Below are positions 49,359 to 60,000 of a stretch of 64,000 bases of DNA, piece by piece. Position numbers and translations under genes: made by a program. The notes below the pieces were generated by a model, which did not search any database, was not told the DNA's origin, and was given only the letters and a program-made list of their open reading frames with translations. Position 1 is the first letter of the stretch. Each line of letters starts with the position of its first letter. Source of the stretch: Pseudoclavibacter chungangensis (GTDB lineage Bacteria; Actinomycetota; Actinomycetes; Actinomycetales; Microbacteriaceae); NCBI RefSeq assembly GCF_013410545.1, contig NZ_JACCFV010000001.1, positions 2,170,001 through 2,234,000 on the forward strand, in the 5' to 3' direction.

Positions 49359-51251
49359 ATGAGAACCACGGCCCTCGATGCCACGGCGTCCGAGCACACC
49401 GAAGAGGCACCAGTCCTGCTGGCCGTCTCGTACTTGCGTGTCTCGACGCGGGAGCAGGCCGAGCGCGGCGGCACTGACGAAGGCTTCTCGATCCCCGCAC
49501 AACGGGAGGCGAACCAGCGCAAGGCCGACGAGCTGGGTGCGCGGATCGTGCGCGAGTTCGCAGACGCCGGGGAGTCCGCACGCTCGGCCGATCGTGACGG
49601 GTTGCAAGACATGCTCGCGTTCATCGCCGCAACACGGGTGCAGTTCTGCCTCGTTCACAAGCTCGACCGGCTCGCCCGCAACCGTGCCGACGACGTGAAG
49701 ATTCACGAAGCCCTCCTCGCCGCTGGTGTCACCCTCGTCTCTGCCACCGAGTCCATCGACCAGACTCCTTCGGGGATGCTCGTTCACGGCATCATGTCGA
49801 GCATTGCGGAGTTCTACTCCCGGAACCTCGCTACTGAGGTCACCAAGGGGCTCACGCAGAAGGTCGCGCAGGGTGGCACGCCGATGCGTGCTCCCATCGG
49901 CTATCTCAACGTGCGCCGCACCGACGAGCAGGGCCGCGAGATTCGCACGGTGGAGGTCGATCCCGAACGGGCACCGCTCATCACCTGGGCGTTCGAGCGG
50001 TACGCCGACGGCGAGACCTCAGTGACCGGGCTGCTGCGCGACCTGACTGCGCGGGGTCTGGTGACGGTGCCGACGCCGAAGCGCCCGTCAAAGCCGTTGG
50101 GGAAGAACACGCTCTACAAGCTGCTGACGAACCCGTACTACGCGGGCGTAATCCGGTACAAGGGCGGGCTGTATCCCGGCGCGCACGAGCCCATCGTGGA
50201 ACCGGCCTTGTTCGACACGGTGCAATCGCTGCTACGGGCGCGCACCGCGAAGATGACTAGGCACGTTCAGCACGCCCACCACCTGAAAGGTCTGCTGCAC
50301 TGCGGCACCTGCGGGTCGAGGATGCTGCTCGACTTCGCCACCAACCCACGCGGCACCACTTACGCCTACTTCGTCTGCTCCGGCCGCGCCGCCAAGAAGA
50401 CAAACTGCACGAGGCGGGCGGTGCCCGTCGCGGTCGCGGAACGCCTCGTCGCAGACTCCTACGCCTCCATCACGATCAACGACCAGACCTACCGCGACCT
50501 GGCCGCGAAGGTCGATGCCGCGTTCGACAAGCGCATGTCCGGCCGCGACCAAGAGATCGCCGACCTCATGGCAAACCGAGCCCGCCTCGAATCCGAGAGC
50601 GACAAGCTACTGGCCGCGCACTTCGCCGACGCGATCGACCTGCCCACCCTGAAACGGCATCAAGACCGCATCCGGGCGGGCCTCGCGGACGTGAACCGGA
50701 AACTGGCCGAGCACGACGAGCACCACACCGGCGGGCGGACGTTCCTGCACGACTCCCTGCGGCTGCTCACCGACGCCCACCATGCCTACGCCCGATCAGG
50801 TGATGCCGACAGGCGGTTGGCGAACCAAGCCTTCTACACCCGCCTCGACATCACCGACGACGAGCAACTACGCCCGAGACTCGCGGAGCCGTTCTCCACT
50901 ATCGTCCGCGAAGCCCACGAGCACAGCGAAGACGAAGGCAAGGGGGCGGAACACGAACACGACGAACCTACGCATGTCGCGTGTTCGCGTAAGACACTTT
51001 GGGTGGATCTGAGGGGACTCGAACCCCTGACCCCCTGCATGCCATGCAGGTGCGCTACCAGCTGCGCCACAGACCCGTTTGCTTCCGATTCACTCGGATG
51101 CAACTCGACGATCATAGCGAACGAACCGCGTCGATGCGAAATCGACCTCAGCGTGCGGGCGTGTCCCCCGCCGGAGCGGCACCGGCGTCACCGTCGAGGC
51201 CGCGCTTGCGACGCTCCGACACCATCGTCGCGATCATGCGCGCGGCGATGA
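49359..51251 (+). CDS. Large serine recombinase (element integrase) reading through tRNA-Ala
   Basis: 630 codons. The start ATG 49359 follows GAGGAGGAC. The resolvase catalytic domain has the nucleophile Ser in SYLRVSTREQAERGG, then HKLDRLARNRAD and SSIAEFYSRNLATEVTKGL. The recombinase domain (MRAPIGYLNVRRTDEQG, LLTNPYYAGVIRYKGGLYPG) and zinc-ribbon cysteines (LLHCGTCGSRMLLD) with a coiled coil follow. From about residue 548 (LWVDLRGLEPLTPCMPCRCA) it translates tRNA-Ala in antisense, then runs on into the TSUP gene to the stop at 51249-51251. The natural C-terminus is therefore set by the integration site. It is the likely enzyme that integrated this segment. Confidence 0.88.
   Translation: MRTTALDATASEHTEEAPVLLAVSYLRVSTREQAERGGTDEGFSIPAQREANQRKADELGARIVREFADAGESARSADRDGLQDMLAFIAATRVQFCLVHKLDRLARNRADDVKIHEALLAAGVTLVSATESIDQTPSGMLVHGIMSSIAEFYSRNLATEVTKGLTQKVAQGGTPMRAPIGYLNVRRTDEQGREIRTVEVDPERAPLITWAFERYADGETSVTGLLRDLTARGLVTVPTPKRPSKPLGKNTLYKLLTNPYYAGVIRYKGGLYPGAHEPIVEPALFDTVQSLLRARTAKMTRHVQHAHHLKGLLHCGTCGSRMLLDFATNPRGTTYAYFVCSGRAAKKTNCTRRAVPVAVAERLVADSYASITINDQTYRDLAAKVDAAFDKRMSGRDQEIADLMANRARLESESDKLLAAHFADAIDLPTLKRHQDRIRAGLADVNRKLAEHDEHHTGGRTFLHDSLRLLTDAHHAYARSGDADRRLANQAFYTRLDITDDEQLRPRLAEPFSTIVREAHEHSEDEGKGAEHEHDEPTHVACSRKTLWVDLRGLEPLTPCMPCRCATSCATDPFASDSLGCNSTIIANEPRRCEIDLSVRACPPPERHRRHRRGRACDAPTPSSRSCARR
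51004..51076 (-). tRNA. tRNA-Ala (anticodon GGC)
   Basis: 73 nt on the minus strand. The acceptor stem is GGGTCTG with CAGATCC including the G3:U70 pair that marks alanine tRNAs. The anticodon arm is CCTGC-ATGGCAT-GCAGG with anticodon GGC. The T arm is AGGGG-TTCGAGT-CCCCT. The 3' CCA is not encoded. The 3' end points toward the recombinase, so this is the attachment boundary of the mobile segment. Confidence 0.92.
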
Positions 51252-52020
51252 GCACGAGGAACACGGCGAACGCGACGTTCGCCTCGAACGGTGGGATCGC
51301 CGCCGCGACGATCGCGCCGAAGGCCGTCGTCAGGCACGCACCGATGCCGATCACGATCGCAGCCGGGAAATCGACGTTCCGATTGCGGGCGTTGCTGATC
51401 GTGCCCGACATGCTCGTCACGATCATCATGAGCAGCGACGAGCCCTTCGCGACGAGGTCACTCGCCCCGAACAACAGCACGAGCATCGGCACGATGATGA
51501 CCCCGCCACCGATGCCGAGGAGGCCCGAGAGGATGCCCGTCACGAAGCCGAGCACCACGAGCGCCGCCCCCGACCACAGATGGATGTCGACGACCGCGTC
51601 CCGCGACGAAATCACGAGGAACAGCGACACGATCACGACGACGATGAAGCCGATGAACGCCCACTGCAGCGCGGTTCGCGAGATGCGGCGCAGCAGTCGC
51701 GTGCCGATCTGCGAGCCGCCGATCGAACCGATCGCCATGAGCAGCGCGATCCACACGTCGATGTGGCCGCCGATCGAATAGGTCACGACACCGACGACCG
51801 CGACGGGCAGGATCGCGAGCAACGACGTTCCCGTTGCGATCTTCGGATCCATCTTGATGAGCAGGATCAGCGCGGGAACGATGAGGATGCCACCACCGAC
51901 ACCGAACATGCCCGACAGGAATCCGGCGACGAGCCCGAGCAGGACGAGCCACACCCACTGCGACGTCGAACGCGACTGCGACACGGCAACCTCCGAACGA
52001 CCCGCCGGCATGACCGTCAT
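51148..52020 (-). CDS. TSUP family permease (TauE/SafE-like)
   Basis: 290 residues from ATG 52020; 52011 is another start, and the open frame reaches 52077. Two homologous halves each begin with the family signature: VAGFLSGMFGVGGGILIVPA and VTGILSGLLGIGGGVIIVPM, with about eight membrane helices. TSUP proteins export sulfite or organosulfonates; the substrate is unknown. It is the first chromosomal gene next to the tRNA attachment site, and the recombinase frame overlaps its 3' end by 104 bp. Confidence 0.87.
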   Translation of the reverse strand: MTVMPAGRSEVAVSQSRSTSQWVWLVLLGLVAGFLSGMFGVGGGILIVPALILLIKMDPKIATGTSLLAILPVAVVGVVTYSIGGHIDVWIALLMAIGSIGGSQIGTRLLRRISRTALQWAFIGFIVVVIVSLFLVISSRDAVVDIHLWSGAALVVLGFVTGILSGLLGIGGGVIIVPMLVLLFGASDLVAKGSSLLMMIVTSMSGTISNARNRNVDFPAAIVIGIGACLTTAFGAIVAAAIPPFEANVAFAVFLVLIAARMIATMVSERRKRGLDGDAGAAPAGDTPAR

Positions 52021-52140
52021 CACCGCCCGAGCCCCGCCGACCGTACCACTCCCCCGCAACCGACACGTCCGATCCACGAGCGCGAACGGCGGCGGGCCGC
52101 CACCGCATCGCTCGAACCGGCCGGCGACGAGCGGCGATGC

Positions 52141-52545
52141 TCAGTCCTGCACGGGGGCCGAGTCCTCGGCCTGCGCCGCCGCACCCTCGACCTCGAGCGG
52201 GATCGACGGGGCGTCGCGCCAGATGCGCTCGAGGCCGTAGTACATGCGGTCCTCCTCGTGGAACACGTGCACGACGAGGTCACCGAAATCGAGCAGCACC
52301 CAGCGCCCCTCGTCACGCCCCTCACGCCGGATCGCCTTCTGCCCCAGCTCCTGCTGCAGACGATCCTCGATCTCCTCGGCGATCGAGAGCACCATCCGCT
52401 CGTTGCGCCCCGTCGCGAGCAGGAACACGTCGGTCAACGGCATCGTCGCGGACACGTCGAGCGCGACGAGGTCGCTGCCCTGCTTCGCATCGGCGGCCTC
52501 CGCCGCCACGCGGGTCAGCTCGAGGGCACGGGGGGTTGCGGTCAT
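52141..52545 (-). CDS. rsfS: Ribosome silencing factor RsfS
   Basis: 134 residues with the family blocks DLVALDVSATMPLTDVFLLA and GDLVVHVFHEEDRMYYGLER. RsfS binds ribosomal protein L14 and blocks subunit joining in starvation. It is the last gene of the nadD - membrane protein - rsfS group on the minus strand, the usual order in this lineage. Preceded by an 82-bp gap with no other feature. Confidence 0.93.
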   Translation of the reverse strand: MTATPRALELTRVAAEAADAKQGSDLVALDVSATMPLTDVFLLATGRNERMVLSIAEEIEDRLQQELGQKAIRREGRDEGRWVLLDFGDLVVHVFHEEDRMYYGLERIWRDAPSIPLEVEGAAAQAEDSAPVQD

Positions 52546-52627
52546 GAGTTCCTCTCGTGGGAGCGCGCACGCGACGATCGCGCGCGCGAGTCGATGGCGT
52601 GCGATGGGAGGGTGCGGGCGCGGACGA

Positions 52628-53851
52628 TCAGAACCATCCGTTCACGAACCCGAACACGATGACGCCGGCACCACCGACGGCGACGACGAGTGCCCCGACG
52701 AGCACGCCGATCCACACCTTGATGCCGCGCTCGTGCGTCGGCGTGAGCCCGAGGCCCGTCTCGCGCTGCGCGGAGACGGATCGACGTGCCGGGACCGGTC
52801 GGTGCTGGCCACGCACGTTGTCCGTGATGAGCTCGACATCGACATCCGGCGACTCGAGATCGTCGCGGAAGCCGCCGTAGCTCGACAGCTCACGCGACAC
52901 ACGCAGCGAGCCGGTCAGCATGACGTCGCCCGTCCGGTTCAGGGCGCCCGTGAGATCGGGATCGAAGGTCTCCGGCATGACGATCATGCCCGTCGGCGCA
53001 TCGCCACCGTGGCTCGCGACGACGAGCCGGTGGAAGTAGTCGTCCGCATCCGCGGAGGGCGGACGCACGAACGAGGCGCCCGTGTGCGGATGCGGGTCGT
53101 CACCCGGCGAGCGATCCGGCTCGCGTGGCCCGTCGAGCACCGGCGGCTCGGTCCGGGTGGGCGGGACGTCGCGACGGGGTTCCCTCGGTGGCCTCGGCCC
53201 GCTCTCGGGACCGGGCTGCACGGTCGACGCCGCGGCCCGCCCGCTCGGGCCCAGGTCCTGCGGACGCGTGCGCGGGAGCTCGCCCGCACCGTCCGCACGC
53301 GGTGGCGTTCCCACGGCACTCGCGGGCGGCACCTCCGCCGGGCGTGTGGGTGCGGGTGTGTGCGCGGGCTCGTCGGAGCGGTCGTAGGAACCGGGGCGTG
53401 CGCCACGCGACTCGGTGGGCCGAACGGGCTCCCGGGGTGGACGCGGGCCACCCGACGCGGTCGTCTCGGAGGACGACGTGGCGGCCTGGCGGGGCGATCG
53501 CCCCTCGTGCGCCGGCGCGGCCCACGTGGACTGCACGGTGGAGGGTTGCGACGCGTCGGCGCCGGGCCGTGTGGGACCACGATCGGAGCGCACCGTACCG
53601 GCGTCCGGCACACGGGCGGGATGGCCCTGGGGTGGACGCGGCGCCGTCGGCCGCTCGGTGGGGAGCGACCGGCTCGCATCGGCGGATGCGCGCGACGGTT
53701 CAGGACGGCGAGGCGGTTCGGGGGCGCTCGGCGGTTCCGCGGCGCGGTGCGGCTCGGCCGAGTTCGTCGTCCCGCCGTCCGGTGCGGCCGCACCCTCGGC
53801 CCGCGCCCGCTCCCGCTCCCGGAGCTCGCGTCGCGTGGGCTGATCGCTCAC
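52628..53851 (-). CDS. Proline/arginine-rich protein with one C-terminal membrane anchor
   Basis: 407 residues from GTG 53851, overlapping the nadD stop by 4 bp (GTGA). Residues 1-285 are low-complexity, rich in Pro, Arg, Ala, Ser and Glu, and probably disordered. Residues about 290-370 are better ordered ([40 protein letters not shown]). A single helix near the end is [20 protein letters not shown]. No named family. Position between nadD and rsfS is common in this lineage, but its role is unknown. Confidence 0.78.
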   Translation of the reverse strand: MSDQPTRRELRERERARAEGAAAPDGGTTNSAEPHRAAEPPSAPEPPRRPEPSRASADASRSLPTERPTAPRPPQGHPARVPDAGTVRSDRGPTRPGADASQPSTVQSTWAAPAHEGRSPRQAATSSSETTASGGPRPPREPVRPTESRGARPGSYDRSDEPAHTPAPTRPAEVPPASAVGTPPRADGAGELPRTRPQDLGPSGRAAASTVQPGPESGPRPPREPRRDVPPTRTEPPVLDGPREPDRSPGDDPHPHTGASFVRPPSADADDYFHRLVVASHGGDAPTGMIVMPETFDPDLTGALNRTGDVMLTGSLRVSRELSSYGGFRDDLESPDVDVELITDNVRGQHRPVPARRSVSAQRETGLGLTPTHERGIKVWIGVLVGALVVAVGGAGVIVFGFVNGWF

Positions 53852-54495
53852 AGTGCCGCCACCTCCTCCGCCTGGTAGAGGTGGTGCTTCGCGACGTACT
53901 GGACGACCCCGTCCGGCACGAGGTACCAGATGGGGAACCCGCGCCGCGCGCGCGCCCGGCAGTCGGTCGACGAGATGGCGAGCGCGGGCACCTCGAGCAC
54001 GCTCACGCGATCGGTCGGGAGCCCGTCCAGGACGAGTTCGTGGCCCGGACGGGTGACCGCGACGAACTGCGCCACGTCGAACATCTCCTGCGCGTCCTTC
54101 CACTGCAGGATCTGTGTGATCGCGTCGGCCCCCGTGATGAAGAACAGGTCGGCGTCCGGCAGCAGGCGACGGACGTCACGCAGCGTGTCGATCGTGTACG
54201 TGGGGCCACCGCGGTCGATGTCGACCCGGCTCACGCGGAAGCTCGGGTTCGACGCGGTCGCGATGACGGTCATGAGGTAGCGGTGCTCGCTCGACGAGAC
54301 GTTCGTCTTCTTGTACGGGTTCCCCGTGGGGACGAAGACGACCTCGTCGAGTTCGAACACCTTCGCGACCTCGCTCGCGGCGACGAGGTGGCCGTGGTGG
54401 ATGGGGTCGAAGGTGCCACCCATGATGCCCACGCGTCGTCGACGGGGCCCGTCGTCGGGGCCGGCGGTGGGTGCTGAGTTCGGTGCGGGGGTCAC
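53848..54495 (-). CDS. nadD: Nicotinate-nucleotide adenylyltransferase
   Basis: About 215 residues. The nucleotidyltransferase motif [18 protein letters not shown] is near residue 27 and the ISST region [16 protein letters not shown] is near the C-terminus. It adenylates NaMN to NaAD in NAD synthesis. The start is uncertain: GTG 54495 is chosen, but the family often begins at the ATG two codons before GGTFDP (54423), and the open frame reaches 54618. The downstream gene overlaps its stop by 4 bp. Confidence 0.9.
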   Translation of the reverse strand: MTPAPNSAPTAGPDDGPRRRRVGIMGGTFDPIHHGHLVAASEVAKVFELDEVVFVPTGNPYKKTNVSSSEHRYLMTVIATASNPSFRVSRVDIDRGGPTYTIDTLRDVRRLLPDADLFFITGADAITQILQWKDAQEMFDVAQFVAVTRPGHELVLDGLPTDRVSVLEVPALAISSTDCRARARRGFPIWYLVPDGVVQYVAKHHLYQAEEVAAL

Positions 54496-54512
54496 GAGTG
54501 GCAGCGGCCCCG

Positions 54513-54740
54513 TTAGTGCGATGCGTCGCCGGAACCGTGCTGGAACGGCACGTACGGGTGGACCTCGGAGTGCTCGGGGTGACGGTTGGCCGAGTTCCGG
54601 GCGAGGAACGTGACCCACGTGAGGACGAGGAACAGCACCATCGCGATCACGCCGAACATGACGGGCGGCATCGCGAGCTCGTTGACGACGTGGTGGCCCT
54701 CTTCGGCCGCTGCGGTGATGAGGTCGATCATGTTCGCCAT
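54513..54740 (-). CDS. Small single-pass membrane protein
   Basis: 75 residues from ATG 54740 ([20 protein letters not shown]). One hydrophobic helix, [20 protein letters not shown], is followed by a His-rich polar tail ([17 protein letters not shown]). It lies between obgE (1-bp gap) and nadD (17-bp gap), so it is co-transcribed. No function is recognised. Confidence 0.75.
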   Translation of the reverse strand: MANMIDLITAAAEEGHHVVNELAMPPVMFGVIAMVLFLVLTWVTFLARNSANRHPEHSEVHPYVPFQHGSGDASH

Positions 54741-54741
54741 C

Positions 54742-56259
54742 CTATCCGTCCTGCCCCGCGTCCTCGGTCCAGAGCCCCGCCTCGCGCTCCCGCTCGAGCT
54801 CGGCTCGCGCCTCCGCCTTCGCGTCCATCCGGTCGAAGTAGGCGTCCTTGCGCTCCCGGCGGGTCGCGCGGTGGTTGTCGTCGAGGCGTGCGTCGCTTCC
54901 GCGCGGGCTCGTGATGAGCTCCGCCGCGGAGGTGAGCGTCGGCTCCCAGTCGAACACGACACCGTCGCCGGGGCCGATCACGACCGTGGACCCCGCGACC
55001 GCGCCGGCCTTGAACAGTGCGTCCTCGATACCGATCTTGTTGAGTCGGTCGGCGAGATACCCCACCGCCTCGTCGTTGCCGAACATCGTCTGGGCGACCC
55101 ACCGCTCGGGCTTGCGGCCGAGGATGCGGTACACGTTGCCGTACGTGCCGCCCTCGACACGGATCTCGAAGTCGCGCTCGTCGACGGGCTTCGGCCGGAG
55201 CACGATGCGCGGAGCGACCTCCTGCTCGGCGACCTTCTCGGCGCGGTCGCGCTCGACGAGGTCGGCGAGCGCGAAGCTCAGCTCCCGCAGCCCCTCGTGG
55301 CTCACCGTCGAGATCGGGAACACGCGGAAGCCGCGCGCCTCGATCTCGCCCTGTACGAACTCCGCGAGCTCTCGCGCATCGGGCACGTCGATCTTGTTGA
55401 GCGCAGCGAGCTGCGGGCGGTCGAGGAGGGGAACCTGCCCCTCGGGCACCGGGTAGGCGCGCAGCTCCTCGAGGATGACGTCGAGGTCGCTGATCGGATC
55501 GCGGCCGGGCTCGAGGGTCGCGCAATCGAGCACGTGCAGGAGGGCCGAGCAACGCTCGACGTGCCGGAGGAACTCGTGGCCGAGCCCCTTCCCCTCGCTC
55601 GCACCCTCGATGAGGCCGGGCACGTCGGCGATCGTGTAGCGCACGTCACCGGCCTGGACGACGCCGAGATTGGGGTGGAGCGTCGTGAACGGGTAGTCGG
55701 CGATCTTCGGCTTCGCGGCCGAGAGCGCGGCCACGAGGCTCGACTTGCCGGCGGACGGATAGCCGACGAGGGCGACGTCCGCGACGACCTTGAGCTCGAG
55801 CCCGATCTGGGTCTCGTCGCCGAGGGTGCCGAGGAGCGCGAATCCGGGCGCCTTCCGCTTCGTCGTGGCGAGCGCCGCGTTCCCGAGCCCGCCCTGCCCG
55901 CCCTCGGCGACGACGATGCGCATGCCGGGCTCGGTGAGGTCGATGAGCTCCGTCCCGTCGGCGTCACGGACGACCGTGCCGACGGGAACGGGCAGCTCGA
56001 GCGTCGCGCCCGTCGTACCGTTCCGGAAATCGCCCATGCCGAAGCCACCCTTGTCGCTGCGCCGGTGCGGCGAGTGGTGGTAGGCGAGCAGGGTCGTGAC
56101 GTTCGGGTCCGCGACGAGCACGATGTCGCCACCGTCGCCGCCGTCGCCGCCGTCGGGGCCCGCGAGCGGCTTGAACTTCTCACGCTTCACGGAGGCGCAC
56201 CCGTTGCCGCCGTCACCGGCCTTGAGGAACAGGGTCACGTGGTCGACGAAAGTGGCCAT
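54742..56259 (-). CDS. obgE: GTPase Obg
   Basis: 505 residues. The N-terminal Obg glycine-rich domain has [20 protein letters not shown]. The G domain (about 160-340) has [34 protein letters not shown] and [11 protein letters not shown]. The C-terminal OCT domain includes [20 protein letters not shown]. It functions in 50S ribosome maturation and stress control. It lies directly downstream of rpmA, with a strong hairpin between them. Confidence 0.95.
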   Translation of the reverse strand: MATFVDHVTLFLKAGDGGNGCASVKREKFKPLAGPDGGDGGDGGDIVLVADPNVTTLLAYHHSPHRRSDKGGFGMGDFRNGTTGATLELPVPVGTVVRDADGTELIDLTEPGMRIVVAEGGQGGLGNAALATTKRKAPGFALLGTLGDETQIGLELKVVADVALVGYPSAGKSSLVAALSAAKPKIADYPFTTLHPNLGVVQAGDVRYTIADVPGLIEGASEGKGLGHEFLRHVERCSALLHVLDCATLEPGRDPISDLDVILEELRAYPVPEGQVPLLDRPQLAALNKIDVPDARELAEFVQGEIEARGFRVFPISTVSHEGLRELSFALADLVERDRAEKVAEQEVAPRIVLRPKPVDERDFEIRVEGGTYGNVYRILGRKPERWVAQTMFGNDEAVGYLADRLNKIGIEDALFKAGAVAGSTVVIGPGDGVVFDWEPTLTSAAELITSPRGSDARLDDNHRATRRERKDAYFDRMDAKAEARAELEREREAGLWTEDAGQDG

Positions 56260-56278
56260 GGGTCTTCTCCTGAAACGA

Positions 56279-56312
56279 CGAGTGAGGGGCGGCCCGAGCC
56301 GCCCCTCACTCG
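56279..56312 (-). terminator. Hairpin between rpmA and obgE
   Basis: A perfect 14-bp stem, CGAGTGAGGGGCGG with its complement, and a 6-nt loop. On the minus strand it is followed by TCGTTTC. It lies in the 75-bp gap after rpmA and likely reduces read-through from the ribosomal protein genes into obgE. Confidence 0.68.
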
Positions 56313-56334
56313 AGAGATCGTGTGGTTCGCGAGG

Positions 56335-56589
56335 CTAGGCGCTCGCGACGATGTTGACCACCTTGCGGCGGCCCTTGTCGCCGAACTCGACGACACCGGC
56401 CTCGAGGGCGAACAGCGTGTCGTCGCCGCCACGGCCGACGCCCGCGCCGGGGTGGAAGTGGGTACCGCGCTGGCGGACGAGGATCTCTCCCGCGTTCACC
56501 TGCTGGCCCGCGTAGCGCTTCACGCCGAGGCGCTGCGCGTTGGAATCACGGCCGTTGCGAGTCGAGCTCGCACCCTTCTTGTGTGCCAT
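56335..56589 (-). CDS. rpmA: 50S ribosomal protein L27
   Basis: 84 residues beginning [20 protein letters not shown] and containing [20 protein letters not shown], which is the diagnostic L27 signature. It has no N-terminal extension needing cleavage. It lies 18 bp downstream of rplU. Confidence 0.97.
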   Translation of the reverse strand: MAHKKGASSTRNGRDSNAQRLGVKRYAGQQVNAGEILVRQRGTHFHPGAGVGRGGDDTLFALEAGVVEFGDKGRRKVVNIVASA

Positions 56590-56607
56590 GGAAGTATCGC
56601 TCCTCGA

Positions 56608-56916
56608 CTACTTGATGTCGGTGATCTTGAGGCGCGTGAGCTCCTGACGGTGGCCCTGGCGCTTCTTGTAACCGGTCTTGTTCTTGAACTTCTGGATGAC
56701 GATCTTGGGGCCGCGGAGGTCCTCCAGGACCTCGGCCGTGACCGTCACCTTCGCGAGCTTGTCGGCGTCGCTCGTGACCGTCTCTCCGTCGACGAGGAGC
56801 AGGGCAGGCAGCGTGACGTTGCCCTCGTCGTCGGCAACAACGCGGTTCACGGTGAGCACGGAGCCCACTTCGACCTTCTCCTGCCGCCCACCGGCGCGCA
56901 CAACTGCGAATACCAC
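56608..56916 (-). CDS. rplU: 50S ribosomal protein L21
   Basis: 102 residues from GTG 56916 ([20 protein letters not shown]). The C-terminal [20 protein letters not shown] is typical of L21. The open frame extends upstream to 57024, but the family starts here. The gap of 157 bp to rne contains no gene and should hold the promoter or leader for rplU-rpmA. Confidence 0.96.
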   Translation of the reverse strand: MVFAVVRAGGRQEKVEVGSVLTVNRVVADDEGNVTLPALLLVDGETVTSDADKLAKVTVTAEVLEDLRGPKIVIQKFKNKTGYKKRQGHRQELTRLKITDIK

Positions 56917-57073
56917 TTGAGGTCCTTTACATCGGTGCTCGGCGGACCGAGCGGATTGTCTCACGGATGAGGAAGTCTTCACACGAACACCGCGACGCCC
57001 GAGGGTCACGCGTAGCGTGTGCAACAGCGTTCGAGTTTACCCGACGCGGTGCGCCGGGTCAACTCGCGCGCGA

Positions 57074-60000
57074 TCACGCGTCGTCGGTCGACACCGTCAC
57101 GCGGCGGCGCTTCGTTCGCGTCGGACGCGATGCCGGGGCGTCGTCGGTGCTCGTGTCCGAGCCCGTCGACGCGACCGCCGGTTGCGGTGCGACCGGCGGG
57201 ACGACGGCCGCCGGAACGACGATCTCGGGCACGACGGGCGCGTCGGTCGAGACGTTCGCGGAGACGACGCGACGGCCACGGCGTCGGCCGCGAGTCGCTG
57301 CCGCCGGCTCGTCGGGTGCGGCCGGTTCGTTCGAGGCCACGGGCTCGCTCGGTGCCGTCGGCGCCACAGGCTCCGTCGGTGTCCCGTCCGCGGGCGTCGC
57401 ATCGGCCGCAGCCCGTGCCCCGAGGCGGGACGGGGCCGTCGTGGCACGCTCCGATCGCCTCGCCGGAGCCGGCTCGGCCTCGCCCCGCGCGTCCTCGACG
57501 CGCGCGACGTGATCGCCCGACCCGTCCGAGTTCGCGTGCTCCCCCGCCCCCTGCGCGGTGCGCGCCCGGCGCGAACCACGCTGGCGACGGCCGGACCGTC
57601 GCTGCGCCGCTCGTGCCGCGGCATCGTCCGCGATCTCGGCCGGCGCCGCCTCGGGCTCGGCCGCTGCGGAATCGGGCGACGCGGGCTCGTCCGCAACGGG
57701 CTCGTCATCGGTCGGGGTCGGCGCGGGTGCCGCCGCGTCATCGGCCGACGAGCCGATCGAATCCAGCAGCGAGTCGAGGGCCGCGAGCGCCGTCGGGTCG
57801 GCCGACGTCCGCTCGTCCGCGAACGCCTGCTTCGGCTCGGGCAGTTCGAGGACGGGAAGTCCCTCACTCGATGCGTCGTCACCCGTCGCGGCAGGCGCCT
57901 GTGACTCGTCGCCCGACCGGCGCCCCTCGCCGTCGCCACGACGGCGCTTGCCCCGGCGCGACCGTCGACGCCCCTCGCGCGGCTCGTCCGCCTCGCGCTC
58001 GGGCGCCGCGTCCTCGGCCGTCTCGGTCGGCGCCGCCGCCTCGATCGGATCGACGGGCGCGTCCTTCGGCGGCGTCCCGGCGATCGTCGATGCCGCGATC
58101 TTCGAGAGCGCGCCACGTGCCTCGTCCGTGATCGAGTGGGCACCCGATCCGTTTCCGCCGGACTGCCGCGGTGCAGCGTCGTTCGACTGCTGCTGTCCGC
58201 CACGCCCTCGACGTCCGCGGCCACCACCGTTCTGGTCACCACCGTTCGACGCGTGGTGCTTGTGGACGGGTTCGTTCGACACGACGACGCCGCGCCCCGC
58301 GCAGATCTCGCACGGCTCGCTGAACGTCTCGAGCAGCCCGAGGCCGAGCTTCTTGCGCGTCATCTGCACGAGCCCGAGACTCGTCACCTCGGCCACCTGG
58401 TGCTTCGTGCGGTCGCGGCTCAGGCACTCGACGAGCCGCCGCAGCACGAGGTCGCGGTTCGACTCGAGCACCATGTCGATGAAGTCGATGACGATGATGC
58501 CGCCGATGTCGCGCAGCCGGAGCTGGCGCACGACCTCCTCGGCCGCCTCGAGGTTGTTCTTCGTGACGGTCTCCTCGAGGTTGCCCCCGGACCCGACGAA
58601 CTTGCCCGTGTTGACGTCGACGACGGTCATCGCCTCGGTGCGGTCGATCACGAGCGAACCGCCCGAGGGCAGCCACACCTTGCGCTCGAGGGCCTTCTCG
58701 ATCGCCTCCGTCGCCCGGTACTCGGCGAACACGTCGTCGCCCTCGTAGCGCTCGACGCGCTCGAGGAGGTCGGGCGCGACCTGGCGCAGGTAGTTCGAGA
58801 TGACCTCGAGCTCCGCGTCGCCCTGGATGACGAGCTTCTGGAAGTCCTCGTTGAAGACGTCCCGGATGATCTTGATCAGCAGGTCCGGCTCGGCGTGGAG
58901 CAGCGCGGGGGCGGGCCCCTGCGTGGAGCGCGATTGGATGTCGTTCCACTGACGCGTGAGACGTTCGACGTCGCGCTCGAGCTGCTCGCGCGTCGCCCCC
59001 TCCGCCGCCGTGCGCACGATCACGCCGACGCCCTGCGGAAGGACCTCCTTGAGGATCCTCTTGAGTCGCGCCCGCTCGGTGTCCGGCAGCTTGCGGCTGA
59101 TGCCGTTCATCTGGTTGCCCGGCACGTACACGAGGTAGCGGCCCGGGAGCGACACCTGGCTCGTGAGCCGGGCGCCCTTGTGACCGACGGGATCCTTCGT
59201 CACCTGCACGAGCACGCGGTCGCCCGGTTTGAGGGCGTTCTCGATGCGCCGCGCCTGGCCGTTGCCGAGATCCGCGGCGGCCCAGTCGACCTCACCCGAG
59301 TAGAGCACGGCGTTGCGGCCACGGCCGATGTCGACGAACGCGGCCTCCATGCTCGGCAGCACGTTCTGCACGCGGCCGAGATAGACGTTGCCGATGAGGG
59401 ACGATTCGCTCGAGCGCGCGACGTAGTGCTCGACGAGCACGCGGTCCTCGAGGACACCGAGCTGGACGCGGTTGTCCTTCGCGCGGACGATCATGACCCG
59501 GTCGACGGCCTCACGGCGAGCGAGGAACTCCGACTCCGTGACGACGGGGCGACGACGGCCGATCTCGCGTCCCTCGCGACGCCGCTGACGCTTCGCCTCG
59601 AGTCGCGTCGAGCCCTTGACGCGCTGGGGCTCGGTGATGAGCGGCACCTCGGCCTTGGGCTGGGGCTCGCGCTCCTTGCGCGTGCGGCGCTTCGACCTCG
59701 CCTGGTCCTGCGCCTCGTCGGTCTCCTCCTGCGGCTCGGGCCTGCTGCGTCGCCGGTCGCCCGATCCACGCTCCGGCTCCGCGCGCTGCGACTGCCGCTC
59801 GCGTTCGGCGAGGGGCGGCAGGTCGGGAGCGAGGAAGAAGAGCGTCGTCGTCGTGATGACGGCGGGCACCGGACCACCCGATGGCGCGTCGTCGTCCTCG
59901 TCATCACTCGGCGTCGCGGCCTCGGCGTCCGACGCCGCGGGGACGTCGACCGCCGCGTGCTCGGTGCTCGCGTCGGCCCCGACGGCTGCCGGTTCGTCGG

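Noticed and set aside
51077..51147. A second tRNA or small RNA gene beside tRNA-Ala
   Set aside because: No second cloverleaf can be folded from the sequence here.
56917..57073. A structured rplU leader or riboswitch
   Set aside because: The gap is short and I see no convincing conserved structure, so it is only noted as containing a promoter or leader.
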